Assembly: GCA_029547185.1 (NCBI GenBank)
Contig: JAKPPU010000110.1
Coordinates: 1 to 64,000 of the forward strand
DNA length: 64,000 nt
Direction of reading: 5' to 3'
Source: Deltaproteobacteria bacterium
GTDB lineage: Bacteria > Desulfobacterota > Desulfomonilia > UBA1062
The position numbers were made by a program, and so were the translations under genes. How positions within the stretch are numbered: the first letter of the stretch is position 1; each line of letters opens with the position of its first letter. Below are positions 8,705 through 17,019 of the stretch, in pieces. The notes beneath the pieces are model-generated. The model was given only the letters and a program-made list of their open reading frames with translations, did no database searches and had not been told where the DNA came from.

Positions 8705-9309
8705 AAACGTCCCTTGCCCCCGTTGTCAGCGCAATGATTCTGTCATCATGCCTGCTCCTTGTCAGCATCCCGGGCCTGTCCGCGTCTGATGCACTGAAGG
8801 AGGGGATCTACCAGACGGGGAAGCTCAAGCCCGTGGACAGCACCCTCAAGGTGAAGGTCGGCGACAGGGCCCCGGATTTCACCCTCGTGTCGCTCAGCGG
8901 CAAGAAGGTGTGTTTGAAAGACTACCGCGGAAGGAAGAACGTCATGCTCTCGTTCGTACCTGCCGCATGGACGCCGGTCTGTTCGGACCAGTGGCCGGGA
9001 TACAATATCGCCCGGGAAGAATTCGAAAAGTATGATACCGTCCTTCTCGGCATTACCGTGGACAATATCCCGACCCTGTATTCCTGGACAAAGTCCATGG
9101 GTGAGCTGTGGTTCCCGGTGCTCTCGGATTTCTGGCCGCACGGCCGCGTCGCAGAGAAATACGGGGTCCTGCGTTCGAACGGAACGACGGAGCGGGCGAT
9201 CTTCCTCATCGACAAGAAGGGAAAGATACGCTACATCGACGTCCACGACATCAACAAAAGGCCTCCCCTGGAGACCATCCTGAGCGAGCTCGAGAAATTG
9301 AGCAGGTGA
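8701..9309 (+). CDS. Exported peroxiredoxin (AhpC/TSA family)
   Basis: A 202-residue protein with a signal peptide and an AhpC/TSA domain: VKVGDRAPDFTLVSLSGKK, then the peroxidatic site PAAWTPVCSDQW, matching the family P-x-x-x-T/S-x-x-C pattern. It likely reduces peroxides in the periplasm. No obvious resolving cysteine pair is seen C-terminally, so it may be a 1-Cys type relying on an external thiol; the CPYC protein upstream is the natural candidate. Start is GTG inside GTGA, overlapping the stop of the upstream gene, with GAGGAAA ahead of it. Confidence 0.85.
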   Translation: MKTSLAPVVSAMILSSCLLLVSIPGLSASDALKEGIYQTGKLKPVDSTLKVKVGDRAPDFTLVSLSGKKVCLKDYRGRKNVMLSFVPAAWTPVCSDQWPGYNIAREEFEKYDTVLLGITVDNIPTLYSWTKSMGELWFPVLSDFWPHGRVAEKYGVLRSNGTTERAIFLIDKKGKIRYIDVHDINKRPPLETILSELEKLSR

Positions 9310-9416
9310 ATTCCCCTGCATGAGCCTTCCGTCCGAGCGCGACTGAAAAGCCGGTCAATGTCCCCAGGCGACCCGGGAACCGCCCCGCCCATGCCGGCCG
9401 GAATGCAGGAACGGTC

Positions 9417-10022
9417 TCACCCGTCGGCAAAACCCTTCTCGAGGCATGATTTCTCGTTTCCATCAGCCTTTTCAAGCCAGTCCCGTTTCCAGTAATAAAG
9501 ACAGCACCGATCACACCCTTCATTGCTGATGAGATCCTTTCCATCGCAGTATAAGCCGTCCAGAACAACAAGATCCTTACATTCCCGTATCTTTTTCCCA
9601 TCCCGGTCGAGTATGGAGCGGGGCGTTTTCAAAACCGTTGCCGTCTGACTGCAATAGCGTTTCATACCCGGAAGAAAATTCAATCCTTTGTACTTGCCCA
9701 TGGGGTTCAAGGTGCACGCTATCTGTTCGTAGGGTTTGATACGAACGCTGTCTCCACGTTTGAGCTCTGTCTTCAATGTCTTTTCTTCACCACCTCGATG
9801 ATCTCCCGTGTCGATAAGGGGCTTGTCCATACGATGGCGGAAAAGCAGCTTCGAATACTTCGACAATCTTCTCTTCAGCGCAGGGGGTATCCTCAAGGCA
9901 AGCTGCCAGTATTTCTCCATGGGGCTCAATGCATGTCCTGATCGGCCCAGGGAGGTGTATTGGCAGGTGTAAGCCTTCACGCCCTCATTTTCGTTCTGCC
10001 GTTCGGGGATTGCCTTGTCCAT
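9417..10022 (-). CDS. Small cysteine-rich protein, long paralogue of the tandem pair
   Basis: A 201-residue protein not assigned to a characterised family. The last 110 residues are clearly homologous to the neighbouring gene: GDxVRxxPYxxI, then FLPGMKRYC, VLK, a C, LDGLYCDG, and CDRCCLYYWKRDWLEK. I recall similar short proteins (pattern F-x-P-x-M-x-x-Y-C ... C-D-G ... C-x-x-x-C ... WK-x-x-W) as uncharacterised genes near polysaccharide clusters. The first 90 residues are a basic extension (ALKRRLSKYSKLLFRHR) absent from the paralogue. GGAAGGTG inside the end of the upstream gene serves as its ribosome site, with a 1-base gap. No signal peptide. Function unknown; metal binding by the conserved cysteines is only a guess. 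Confidence 0.78.
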   Translation of the reverse strand: MDKAIPERQNENEGVKAYTCQYTSLGRSGHALSPMEKYWQLALRIPPALKRRLSKYSKLLFRHRMDKPLIDTGDHRGGEEKTLKTELKRGDSVRIKPYEQIACTLNPMGKYKGLNFLPGMKRYCSQTATVLKTPRSILDRDGKKIRECKDLVVLDGLYCDGKDLISNEGCDRCCLYYWKRDWLEKADGNEKSCLEKGFADG

Positions 10023-10023
10023 A

Positions 10024-10386
10024 TTACACCTTCCTCACCCAGGCGGTTTTCCACAGAAGCGTACAGCACTGGTCGCAGTCCCTTCCGTCAAGCATGCCTG
10101 CTCCGTCGCAGACAGGGCCGCTCAATATAATGATATTCCTGCATGAGAGCATCTCTTTATGATTCTCGTCGAAAATCCACCTGACCGGTTTTAAAACCTT
10201 GTATTCCCGGTCGCAGTATTTCACCATACCGGGCATGAACAAAAGCCCGTCATGGCAGTTGCTCCCGTCAAGGGTCTTCGATATCTCATCATACGGGAGA
10301 ACTCTGACGATATCACCCGCCTTGATGCGGGCGCCATTACCGGCACGTAGACGATATCCGAGATAATTCAACAATCTCTTGATCAT
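10024..10386 (-). CDS. Small cysteine-rich protein, short paralogue of the tandem pair
   Basis: A 120-residue protein consisting almost entirely of the domain shared with the next gene: GDIVRVLPYDEI, FMPGMVKYC, VLK, a lone C, LSGPVCDG, CDQCCTLLWKTAW. Six cysteines are kept between the paralogues. The start ATG overlaps the stop of the CelD-like gene (ATGA), so the three are translationally coupled at the 3' end of the polysaccharide locus. No transmembrane segment or signal peptide is seen. No biochemical role can be named. Confidence 0.78.
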   Translation of the reverse strand: MIKRLLNYLGYRLRAGNGARIKAGDIVRVLPYDEISKTLDGSNCHDGLLFMPGMVKYCDREYKVLKPVRWIFDENHKEMLSCRNIIILSGPVCDGAGMLDGRDCDQCCTLLWKTAWVRKV

Positions 10387-11552
10387 GATCTTTGCTTCCT
10401 TACGTTATTTCGCAGGAACCTCACTGCGTGAGGCATGCCCGGAATAAGCTTCAGCCTTTGCTTGAGCAGAGACCGGCCGTACATCAGGGTGCCCCGGACA
10501 GATGTGTTGTAGAGCGTCATGAGGGTATAGAACGTCTCCTCATCGGCATAACGGTGCTTGTAGCCGTAATCGACAGGAAACATGTGGAACCTTTTCACAT
10601 CCGGATGATGAAGGATGATGTCTTCAATGATGAACAGAATGAGATTGATCGAAGGCGAGAGTGAAGAATGTTCCTCGTTATATCCTGTCTTGCAGCAATG
10701 GAAGACATCCTCGTCCCTGTAGCAGAATGCACCTGCCACTGCCTGACCGTTTATTTCCAGGAAGTACATATGGAGCCGTTCATCCTCGTACAGCATCCTT
10801 ATCAGGCTTTCATAGTACGAGCGGTAGTTCGGGGGCAGTTTCGCCAGAGACGACCCCCCCTCCCCCTTCCATCCCGAATCCTCGATGGAGAGGAACACAG
10901 GCCATGAGCCGAGGGCATCATCGCCGGTGTAATGACGGAATCTGTGTGTGGGATCTGCAGCGAGCTTTCTTTTTTTTGCATTGGCTTCCTTTCGTGTTTT
11001 TGCAGAAAGGTGGCGGTAATAGTCTTCGATGGATTCCGGAAGCAGGGCGGTATATGTAGGCTTTATCTCCGTCTCGAGACGATAGGCATCGGCATTTGCC
11101 ACCCCTGTCTGTGCGTCTTTCTGAAAAGAGTATCCGCTTCGGTACAAGAGCACATCCCAGCCGTGCTTATCCGAGAGGAGCGCTTCAATGAAGTTCCTGG
11201 AGAATGCATCTTCGCACCCTTGCGCAACCAGCACGCCGGGATGGCGGCAGTGCGGATTCGTGAGGCTCGAAAGCACACGGACGGGACCGTTTTTCTCCAG
11301 GACCAGGGGAAGAAAGCCTATGATCCTTTCCCCTTCGAATACGGGGTACACCCGGACACGGTCGGGCTCTGCAAATGATTTGTACCACAGAGCGATATAG
11401 TCAAATGAGATGAAGAAGGAGCTCGAAGATTTCTCCCTGCAGATATCTCTCCATGTTCCTTCTATCGCGGAAAGCCCGTCGAAATGAACAATGGGCCTAT
11501 GAGAGATCAGCCCATGGCTTTTTGCCTGGACAAGGGGCTGATGCATGTTCAT
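10383..11552 (-). CDS. GNAT-fold acyltransferase of the CelD/BcsL-FemAB type
   Basis: A 389-residue cytoplasmic protein of the GNAT superfamily subgroup associated with cellulose and exopolysaccharide clusters. Typical pieces are PSITFxxF-like substrate entry (SSFFISFDYIALWYKSF), IGFLPLVL, the LSAKTRKEANAKKRKL helix, and the CoA-fold region YFLEINGQAVAGAFCYRDED. Such proteins are thought to transfer acyl or aminoacyl groups onto sugar intermediates; the substrate is unknown. It overlaps the short cysteine-rich gene by four bases and lies 51 bases downstream of the acyltransferase 3 gene. Confidence 0.82.
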   Translation of the reverse strand: MNMHQPLVQAKSHGLISHRPIVHFDGLSAIEGTWRDICREKSSSSFFISFDYIALWYKSFAEPDRVRVYPVFEGERIIGFLPLVLEKNGPVRVLSSLTNPHCRHPGVLVAQGCEDAFSRNFIEALLSDKHGWDVLLYRSGYSFQKDAQTGVANADAYRLETEIKPTYTALLPESIEDYYRHLSAKTRKEANAKKRKLAADPTHRFRHYTGDDALGSWPVFLSIEDSGWKGEGGSSLAKLPPNYRSYYESLIRMLYEDERLHMYFLEINGQAVAGAFCYRDEDVFHCCKTGYNEEHSSLSPSINLILFIIEDIILHHPDVKRFHMFPVDYGYKHRYADEETFYTLMTLYNTSVRGTLMYGRSLLKQRLKLIPGMPHAVRFLRNNVRKQRS

Positions 11553-11603
11553 ACCTCCTCAATGGTAAGGGGCCATACTCGGGCAGACTGTTTGATGATG
11601 TAT

Positions 11604-12728
11604 TCAGGATAGGGGCTCTTCTCCGGGATGCGGCATCGCCTGATCACTCCCGGCGCTCAGAACCGGCCGGGCGGCCTCCACTCCGAGCAGTCTCCCGAGA
11701 AGGAGCTTGAGTCCGTCTGCGAACCTCTTTTCAATGAGCGTATTCACTGCATATGCAAAGAACATCATCCCGATGACGGTTCCCCACATGACCATATGCC
11801 TGCCGACCTTCGGAAAGAGATGGTTGAAGATCGTGTATCCGACATTCTGATGGATCAGGTAGAGGGGGTAGGTGATCGCCCCCAGGACCAGCCATCGGGG
11901 AGTTGAGATCAGTCTCGTGTACCTCAGGGAGACGAGGGAGAAGATTACAAAGAAAGATGTAATGACTGCGGAAACGATGAAGACATCGAACGGGACGCGG
12001 TAATGGGATACCAGGGCAGAAGCCTGAGAGACCCCGCCCCACAGAGCCAGAACGTAGCATACGCCAAGGATGCAGATTCTATAGGCGGTGAAGCCCGACG
12101 TATATGAGATGTAGAACATGGACCCTGCGATGAAATAATGGGCATATTCCGGCATGGCTAGGAGCGAAAGATACGGGACCTCCCACCGGGAGACCACCAG
12201 CACTGCAGCAAGCCATATGCCGAGAAGCCTTTCAGCGTGCCTGATCATGCCCAGTGCAAGCACAATACATACAAGAAGGTAGAACTGGATCTCCACGTAT
12301 AAGGACCAGTACACATCGTCGATGGAGGGGATTCCCAGGAACTTGGCCGCCATGGTCATGTTCAGGAGATACTGCCCTGCAGTCACTTGATAATTCTGCT
12401 GATTGCCCGCAAGGGCCATCACCAGGGCGCTCATCGTGCAGCACACCCAGAACGCCGGGTAGAGCCGCACGGTCCGGGAGATGATGAACTGTCTCGCTGA
12501 GCCCTGTGAAGCCGTCATGAGAATGACGAACCCGCTGATGATGAAGAACAGATGGACACCGAGATACCCATACTTCGCTGCGCCTTCCAGGGGAGGATAA
12601 TTCATGATCGACATGCCGTCTGCGGCCATGCCGCGGAAGGCATAGTGGAAGAGTACGATCATGCAGGCAGCGATGAACCGGAAAAGATCTATTTCGTAGA
12701 GCCTGTTGTGAGTCTTTCTCGAATACAT
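11604..12728 (-). CDS. Acyltransferase 3 family membrane protein (sugar O-acetyltransferase)
   Basis: A 374-residue integral membrane protein with about ten hydrophobic segments. The N-terminus EIDLFRFIAACMIVLFHY contains the R/K-F/x-x-A and H motif typical of acyltransferase 3, and GVHLFFIISGFVI follows. Members O-acetylate or succinylate exported polysaccharides using cytoplasmic acyl-CoA. It starts 14 bases after the tyrosine-kinase gene and so belongs to the same leftward operon. Which sugar it modifies cannot be told. Confidence 0.9.
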   Translation of the reverse strand: MYSRKTHNRLYEIDLFRFIAACMIVLFHYAFRGMAADGMSIMNYPPLEGAAKYGYLGVHLFFIISGFVILMTASQGSARQFIISRTVRLYPAFWVCCTMSALVMALAGNQQNYQVTAGQYLLNMTMAAKFLGIPSIDDVYWSLYVEIQFYLLVCIVLALGMIRHAERLLGIWLAAVLVVSRWEVPYLSLLAMPEYAHYFIAGSMFYISYTSGFTAYRICILGVCYVLALWGGVSQASALVSHYRVPFDVFIVSAVITSFFVIFSLVSLRYTRLISTPRWLVLGAITYPLYLIHQNVGYTIFNHLFPKVGRHMVMWGTVIGMMFFAYAVNTLIEKRFADGLKLLLGRLLGVEAARPVLSAGSDQAMPHPGEEPLS

Positions 12729-12742
12729 TCCGAGGTCTCTTC

Positions 12743-13552
12743 TCAGTAATAGTAGTACGTGCTCTTGGTGATATTGTCCCGGTTGAGCACGAAACCGAGG
12801 ATCTTTTCGCCCGGCAGGAGCTTCGTGGCCTTTATGACGTCCTTTGCCGCCGTCCTCCCGTCTTCGACCACAATGATGATGCCGTCGACCAGAGGTGCGA
12901 ATGCCAATGTGTCAGCCCCATAGAGCACAGGCGGGGTATCGAAGATGACCAGGCGGTCGGAGTACCGGTTCTTGACCTCCTCCACAAGATCGCGCATCCG
13001 GGAGGATTCGATGAGCTCAGTGCTGTTCCTGACCGTCGGCCCTCCTGATATGAGGGTGAACTTCTCGATTCCGGGCCAGATGATGAGGTCCTTTAAGGGC
13101 AAGCCGTGGGCCAGGTAGTCGACAAGGCCTCTGTCGCTCTGTATGCCCATATACTTGTGCACCTCCTGCCTTCTGAGATCGCAATCCATGAGGAGCACGG
13201 TCTGATTGAACCTCTTGGCATACGCCAGGGAGAGATTGATGGATGTCAGGGTCTTGCCTTCGCCCGGATTGACGCTGGTGATCATGACCGTCCTGAAATT
13301 CCTGGAGTTCATGAGGATATCCACCCTGGTCCGCAGCACCTTGAATGCGTCGAGGTATGGCGAGTCCCAGAGAAAGGCGATACACCTGTTCTTTGCCATG
13401 GTCTTTTCATCCAGGCTGACATATCTGGATTGTGAATAGACGGGAGAGTCCCAGTCCTCCTTGCCCAATGATCTCCGCACATCCTGATCGCGCTGCAGCT
13501 TAATCTGTTTTTGTTCCAGATCCTTCTTTTCCATGAGCTTACCTATCTTCAT
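12743..13552 (-). CDS. Bacterial tyrosine autokinase of the polysaccharide co-polymerase (CpsD/Wzc type)
   Basis: A 269-residue cytoplasmic BY-kinase with Walker A in SVNPGEGKT, Walker A' in LLMDCDLRR and Walker B in LVIFDTPPV. A C-terminal tyrosine cluster (STYYYY) is the autophosphorylation tail. It pairs with the membrane chain-length protein encoded just upstream (stop TAG, 2-base gap), a split Wzc arrangement. Phosphorylation cycles control polymer length and export. A ribosome site GGAGGGGG lies in the end of the upstream gene. Confidence 0.93.
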   Translation of the reverse strand: MKIGKLMEKKDLEQKQIKLQRDQDVRRSLGKEDWDSPVYSQSRYVSLDEKTMAKNRCIAFLWDSPYLDAFKVLRTRVDILMNSRNFRTVMITSVNPGEGKTLTSINLSLAYAKRFNQTVLLMDCDLRRQEVHKYMGIQSDRGLVDYLAHGLPLKDLIIWPGIEKFTLISGGPTVRNSTELIESSRMRDLVEEVKNRYSDRLVIFDTPPVLYGADTLAFAPLVDGIIIVVEDGRTAAKDVIKATKLLPGEKILGFVLNRDNITKSTYYYY

Positions 13553-13554
13553 CG

Positions 13555-15141
13555 CTACCCCCTCCGATAGTAGATCCCCATGCGTCTCAGCATTCTTTTC
13601 CGGAACACTTCTTTGTCCACTCCGATGAAAGGCGGGATAATGATGCTCGCAATACCAGCCTTCATCAGTGCAAATCGGTATGGCAGCCCGCCCGGATTCA
13701 GGTAATAAATCTTCCTGCCGGATGGTATCTTGGGTATTGATGCGAGTACGGGTATCGATGAGAGAGATGAGAGCATATCCACGCCCCTGACAGAGGCATC
13801 GGTGATTTCCTTCAAGGCAACGGTCCCGATGCCTGCACTGACCGACAGGATGAATCCCAGGAGCATGATGGCCAGCCGGTTCGGTTTATAAGGCTTCTCG
13901 GGCAGCTGTGCAGGATCAATGAGGGTGAACCGCTCCCCTTTCTTCTCCTTTTCAAGTCCCTGGGATACCCGGGCCTCCATGAGCTTCCGCATGAGATCGT
14001 CATACTTTCCCTGTTTGCCGGCCCGCTCCGCCATGAGGGTCTTGTACTCCGATTCAACCTGGGCTGAGGCACCGATACTGCTTTTATACTCAAGCATTCG
14101 CTGCTTCATATCCGATATCTGTCCCTTGACAGACCGCATCTCGGCCTGAACGCTCGTAAGCTCTGAAAAGAGAGCGATGTAGGTGGGGTTGCCCGCCCGT
14201 TTCCTGGCTCCCCCTGATGCGGCGGAGGGCCGTTTGATCTGCCGCTCCAGTTCAGCTATCTCGGCCTTCGTCTTGACGATGTCAGGGTATTCTTCAGAGA
14301 AGCGCTGCCTGAGGTCCACGAGCTGGACGTAGAGATCATCCAGACGCTTGACGTCAGCCTGGTTTGAATCGGGAGAAATGTTTGCGAGCTGGGCCTTCAG
14401 GGATCCCTCTTTCATCCTGAGCTGAGACAGCTGATTGGAAAGCATGTCGATGTTGCGCTCGGCTTCACGCACACTCTGCATATTGACCTGTACGAGGTCA
14501 GGAAGATCATTGATATGCTTTTTTTTGAACGCGGTGATCCTGGCGTCTATGTTCATGAGGTCGGCCCTGAGGTTGGCCAGCTCCTCCTCCAGAAACCTCG
14601 CAACCTCGCTCGCATGCTGCTCCCTTGCCTTGATGTTCTCTTCCAGAAAGAGGGAAGCGAGCACCGTGGCCACCTCGTAGATCGTCTGCGGTCTGTTGTT
14701 CCCTTCATAGGAAAGCGTAAAGGCAATGGTCGCCGTCATGGGTCTGCCGGTCCGGGGATCCATCACGTCCGCATTCACGGATTCGAGCTTGATATCCTTC
14801 CTCATCCTCTCGACGATCTCTTCGGAGGGCACCTTGTTTCTCATTTCACTGTAGAGGTTGAACCTGCCTATGATCTCGATCAGCCTCTTCGAGCTCATGA
14901 TTCTCTTTTTGATGATCTGGAGCTGGTGCTCTGCATACGTCGAGATGGTCGTCTTCACGAACTCTTCCGGTATGTCCTGCTGCTCGATGAGGATGGTCGA
15001 GGAGGACCTGTAAACCGGCGGCAAGGTCACGGCAACGATGACCGTGCCCGTGATAACGACGGAAAACGGCAGGACGAGGCTCCAGAACCTCCGTCTGGCA
15101 ATGATGACTAAATCTCCAAACGTCAAGGATGGTCTATTCAT
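13555..15141 (-). CDS. Polysaccharide chain-length determinant (Wzz/PCP family)
   Basis: A 528-residue inner-membrane protein with two membrane segments (about residues 20-40 and near 435-455, where LAIMLLGFILSVSAG is seen). A long periplasmic coiled-coil region between them is rich in E, R and K (LREAERNIDMLSNQLSQL and SVQAEMRSVKGQISDMKQR). N-terminal RRRFWSLVLPFSVVITGTVI and PPVYRSSSTILIEQQ are typical of the Wzz domain. It controls polymer length and docks the tyrosine kinase encoded immediately downstream. The kinase domain itself is absent, so this is the split PCP-2a type. GGGAGAG precedes the ATG. Confidence 0.93.
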   Translation of the reverse strand: MNRPSLTFGDLVIIARRRFWSLVLPFSVVITGTVIVAVTLPPVYRSSSTILIEQQDIPEEFVKTTISTYAEHQLQIIKKRIMSSKRLIEIIGRFNLYSEMRNKVPSEEIVERMRKDIKLESVNADVMDPRTGRPMTATIAFTLSYEGNNRPQTIYEVATVLASLFLEENIKAREQHASEVARFLEEELANLRADLMNIDARITAFKKKHINDLPDLVQVNMQSVREAERNIDMLSNQLSQLRMKEGSLKAQLANISPDSNQADVKRLDDLYVQLVDLRQRFSEEYPDIVKTKAEIAELERQIKRPSAASGGARKRAGNPTYIALFSELTSVQAEMRSVKGQISDMKQRMLEYKSSIGASAQVESEYKTLMAERAGKQGKYDDLMRKLMEARVSQGLEKEKKGERFTLIDPAQLPEKPYKPNRLAIMLLGFILSVSAGIGTVALKEITDASVRGVDMLSSLSSIPVLASIPKIPSGRKIYYLNPGGLPYRFALMKAGIASIIIPPFIGVDKEVFRKRMLRRMGIYYRRG

Positions 15142-15190
15142 ACGAACTCTCCCAATTTATTGGCTTAACGGGCAGAAACGCTGCCCGGTG

Positions 15191-16381
15191 TTAACGAGGG
15201 ACGGGATACTGCCACGTCAGATGAAGAGAATACAGGCTCTGCCTGCTGGTGCTGTCGTTCTCGTAATCGATCACCCTGACGAACCTGCCGAATGCCTCGG
15301 CGCTTAAGGATTCAGTAAAGGAATACACGATCATGGGCTGTATATACACGGTCTGATCGTCCACCTTTTCAACGGAGAGGGTTTCACCCGGGGTCTTGTT
15401 CACGATGAGTTCCATCAGGACGGTCCCGCTGAGCTTTCTGGTGAATTTCCTGGTTGTGCTGAACAGTATCGATGTCAGGCTGGTCACACCCTGGCTTTGA
15501 TCCAGGGCGCTGGCGCTGCGCTCCAGAGTGAGCAGGCTGCTGCCCTTCTCCCCCGTATAGGTGCAGGCGATCAGGGCAGTCGCCGCGTATCGGTAAGCAG
15601 ATTCGAATTCGCTCTCGCCTTTTGAACGGGAAGAAAAATATCGTTCCCCGACATCCACAGAGAGGCTGAAAAGCTCATTGAGCTGTTTGTCAACCCCTAC
15701 GGAAAGGGAATACTCATCGACGTCAACATCATCGAAATCATAATGCCCATAAGCCGAGGCAAGCCTTCCCGTCGCCTTTTGCAGAATTGAATCGAGCTTG
15801 CGGGTAAAGACGAGCTGACCACTCTGGAAAAGTGAGTCGCTCGTACCCTCGCTGTCATACGTGTCTCTCTCAAGGGCATAGCCGATACCTGCCGTCGTCT
15901 TCTCCGAGAGGGCATAATCGGTCCTCACCCTGTAGATCTCCCGGTCACGCCGCTCGGCGTTGAGCACCAGCCCGGTGACGGTTATATCCCGGTCAGGCCT
16001 CGAGTCTCTGGTAAATCCGGCCTCCGCCAATACGTCCCACCTCTCCGTGAGGCGATAGGCAATGCGGGCCAGGTGCTCCTGGTCGGTGGAATCGAGATCA
16101 TCCGAATCGCGATATTTCAGGAAAATGGCACGCGACAGGAGTGATGAATCGAGGCGCTCCGTTCTCGCAAGGAGTTTTACCCCCGGTGATATCATCGTAG
16201 TGACGTCATGGACCCGGTCGGACTCCGAATCATCGAAAAAGAGGTTGTTGTTGTATTCTTCCCCAAGGTTGATCAATGGGATGAACTTGATCTCCGCTCC
16301 CATGCCCTCCGATGAAAACAGAAAGAAGACGATGAGCGGTATGGCGCGCAAGACGCCATGGGCCATACGGAAATATCTCAC
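15191..16381 (-). CDS. Outer-membrane beta-barrel protein of the polysaccharide locus
   Basis: A 396-residue exported protein: signal peptide ending SEGMGA, then alternating polar/hydrophobic strands rich in Y, S, T, D and R to the end, closing with a terminal strand YSLHLTWQYPVPR-like. The N-terminal LINLGEEYNNNLFFDDS and the repeated strand pattern resemble the outer-membrane barrels that accompany exosortase-type polysaccharide loci (TIGR03016-like). It probably forms part of the export channel or a surface anchor. GTG start chosen because AGGGGC lies upstream; an ATG five codons later is an alternative. It follows the Wza-like gene by 9 bases. Confidence 0.78.
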   Translation of the reverse strand: MRYFRMAHGVLRAIPLIVFFLFSSEGMGAEIKFIPLINLGEEYNNNLFFDDSESDRVHDVTTMISPGVKLLARTERLDSSLLSRAIFLKYRDSDDLDSTDQEHLARIAYRLTERWDVLAEAGFTRDSRPDRDITVTGLVLNAERRDREIYRVRTDYALSEKTTAGIGYALERDTYDSEGTSDSLFQSGQLVFTRKLDSILQKATGRLASAYGHYDFDDVDVDEYSLSVGVDKQLNELFSLSVDVGERYFSSRSKGESEFESAYRYAATALIACTYTGEKGSSLLTLERSASALDQSQGVTSLTSILFSTTRKFTRKLSGTVLMELIVNKTPGETLSVEKVDDQTVYIQPMIVYSFTESLSAEAFGRFVRVIDYENDSTSRQSLYSLHLTWQYPVPR

Positions 16382-16390
16382 ACACAGCCC

Positions 16391-16969
16391 CTATGGAACT
16401 ACAATCACATCGCCCCGCTCGAGGATGATGTTCTGTTCGAGACGTTTGCCCTTTACTATGTCATTGTACCTGAACCATGTCATGCTGCTCCTTCCATTCA
16501 TGGTGCGGATGATCTTGATGTTGTTGTCGTCCGCAAACGGGTTCAGCCCCCCTGCCATGGCAAGCGCCTGCAGGACATTGGTATTGCAGTTGAGTATGTA
16601 CCTGCCGGGATTGTTGACCCTCCCTATGACATAGATGTACATGCTGTTGACATTCTTGACCTCCACGTTGAGTACGGGGTGGGGAACGTACCGCCTGATC
16701 TTGTCTTCGATGTCGGTCTTCAGGCTGCTGATCGTTTTACCCTCGGCAACGACCCTTCCGACGAGCGGAAAGGATATGGTCCCGTCAGGAAGCACGACGA
16801 CCTCTCTGGTGAGGTTTTCATCTTTCCAGATCGAGATTGCCAGCACATCACCCTCGCCTATGATATATTCGCTGCTTGCCGGTTCTCCGGCTCCCGACAC
16901 GCATGTGAGCGGGCTCAAAATGCACGCGGCCAATGCAAGGACAGCCATGCCGTATGTTCCGATTCTCAT
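16391..16969 (-). CDS. Polysaccharide export protein, Wza/SLBB family (short)
   Basis: A 192-residue exported protein with the Poly_export domain (YIIGEGDVLAISIWKDENL, VLPDGTISFPLVGRV) followed by one SLBB domain (IYVIGRVNNPGRY). The signal peptide has a Cys near its end (LSPLTCVSG), but not a clean lipobox. E. coli Wza is about 379 residues with two SLBB domains and a C-terminal amphipathic helix. This version lacks those, so the outer-membrane pore may come from the barrel protein encoded next. GGGGGGAAG precedes the ATG. Confidence 0.92.
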   Translation of the reverse strand: MRIGTYGMAVLALAACILSPLTCVSGAGEPASSEYIIGEGDVLAISIWKDENLTREVVVLPDGTISFPLVGRVVAEGKTISSLKTDIEDKIRRYVPHPVLNVEVKNVNSMYIYVIGRVNNPGRYILNCNTNVLQALAMAGGLNPFADDNNIKIIRTMNGRSSMTWFRYNDIVKGKRLEQNIILERGDVIVVP

Positions 16970-17019
16970 GATCTTCCCCCCTTTTCAAAAAATATCATGA
17001 TCGCTTTGCTTCACCTTCC

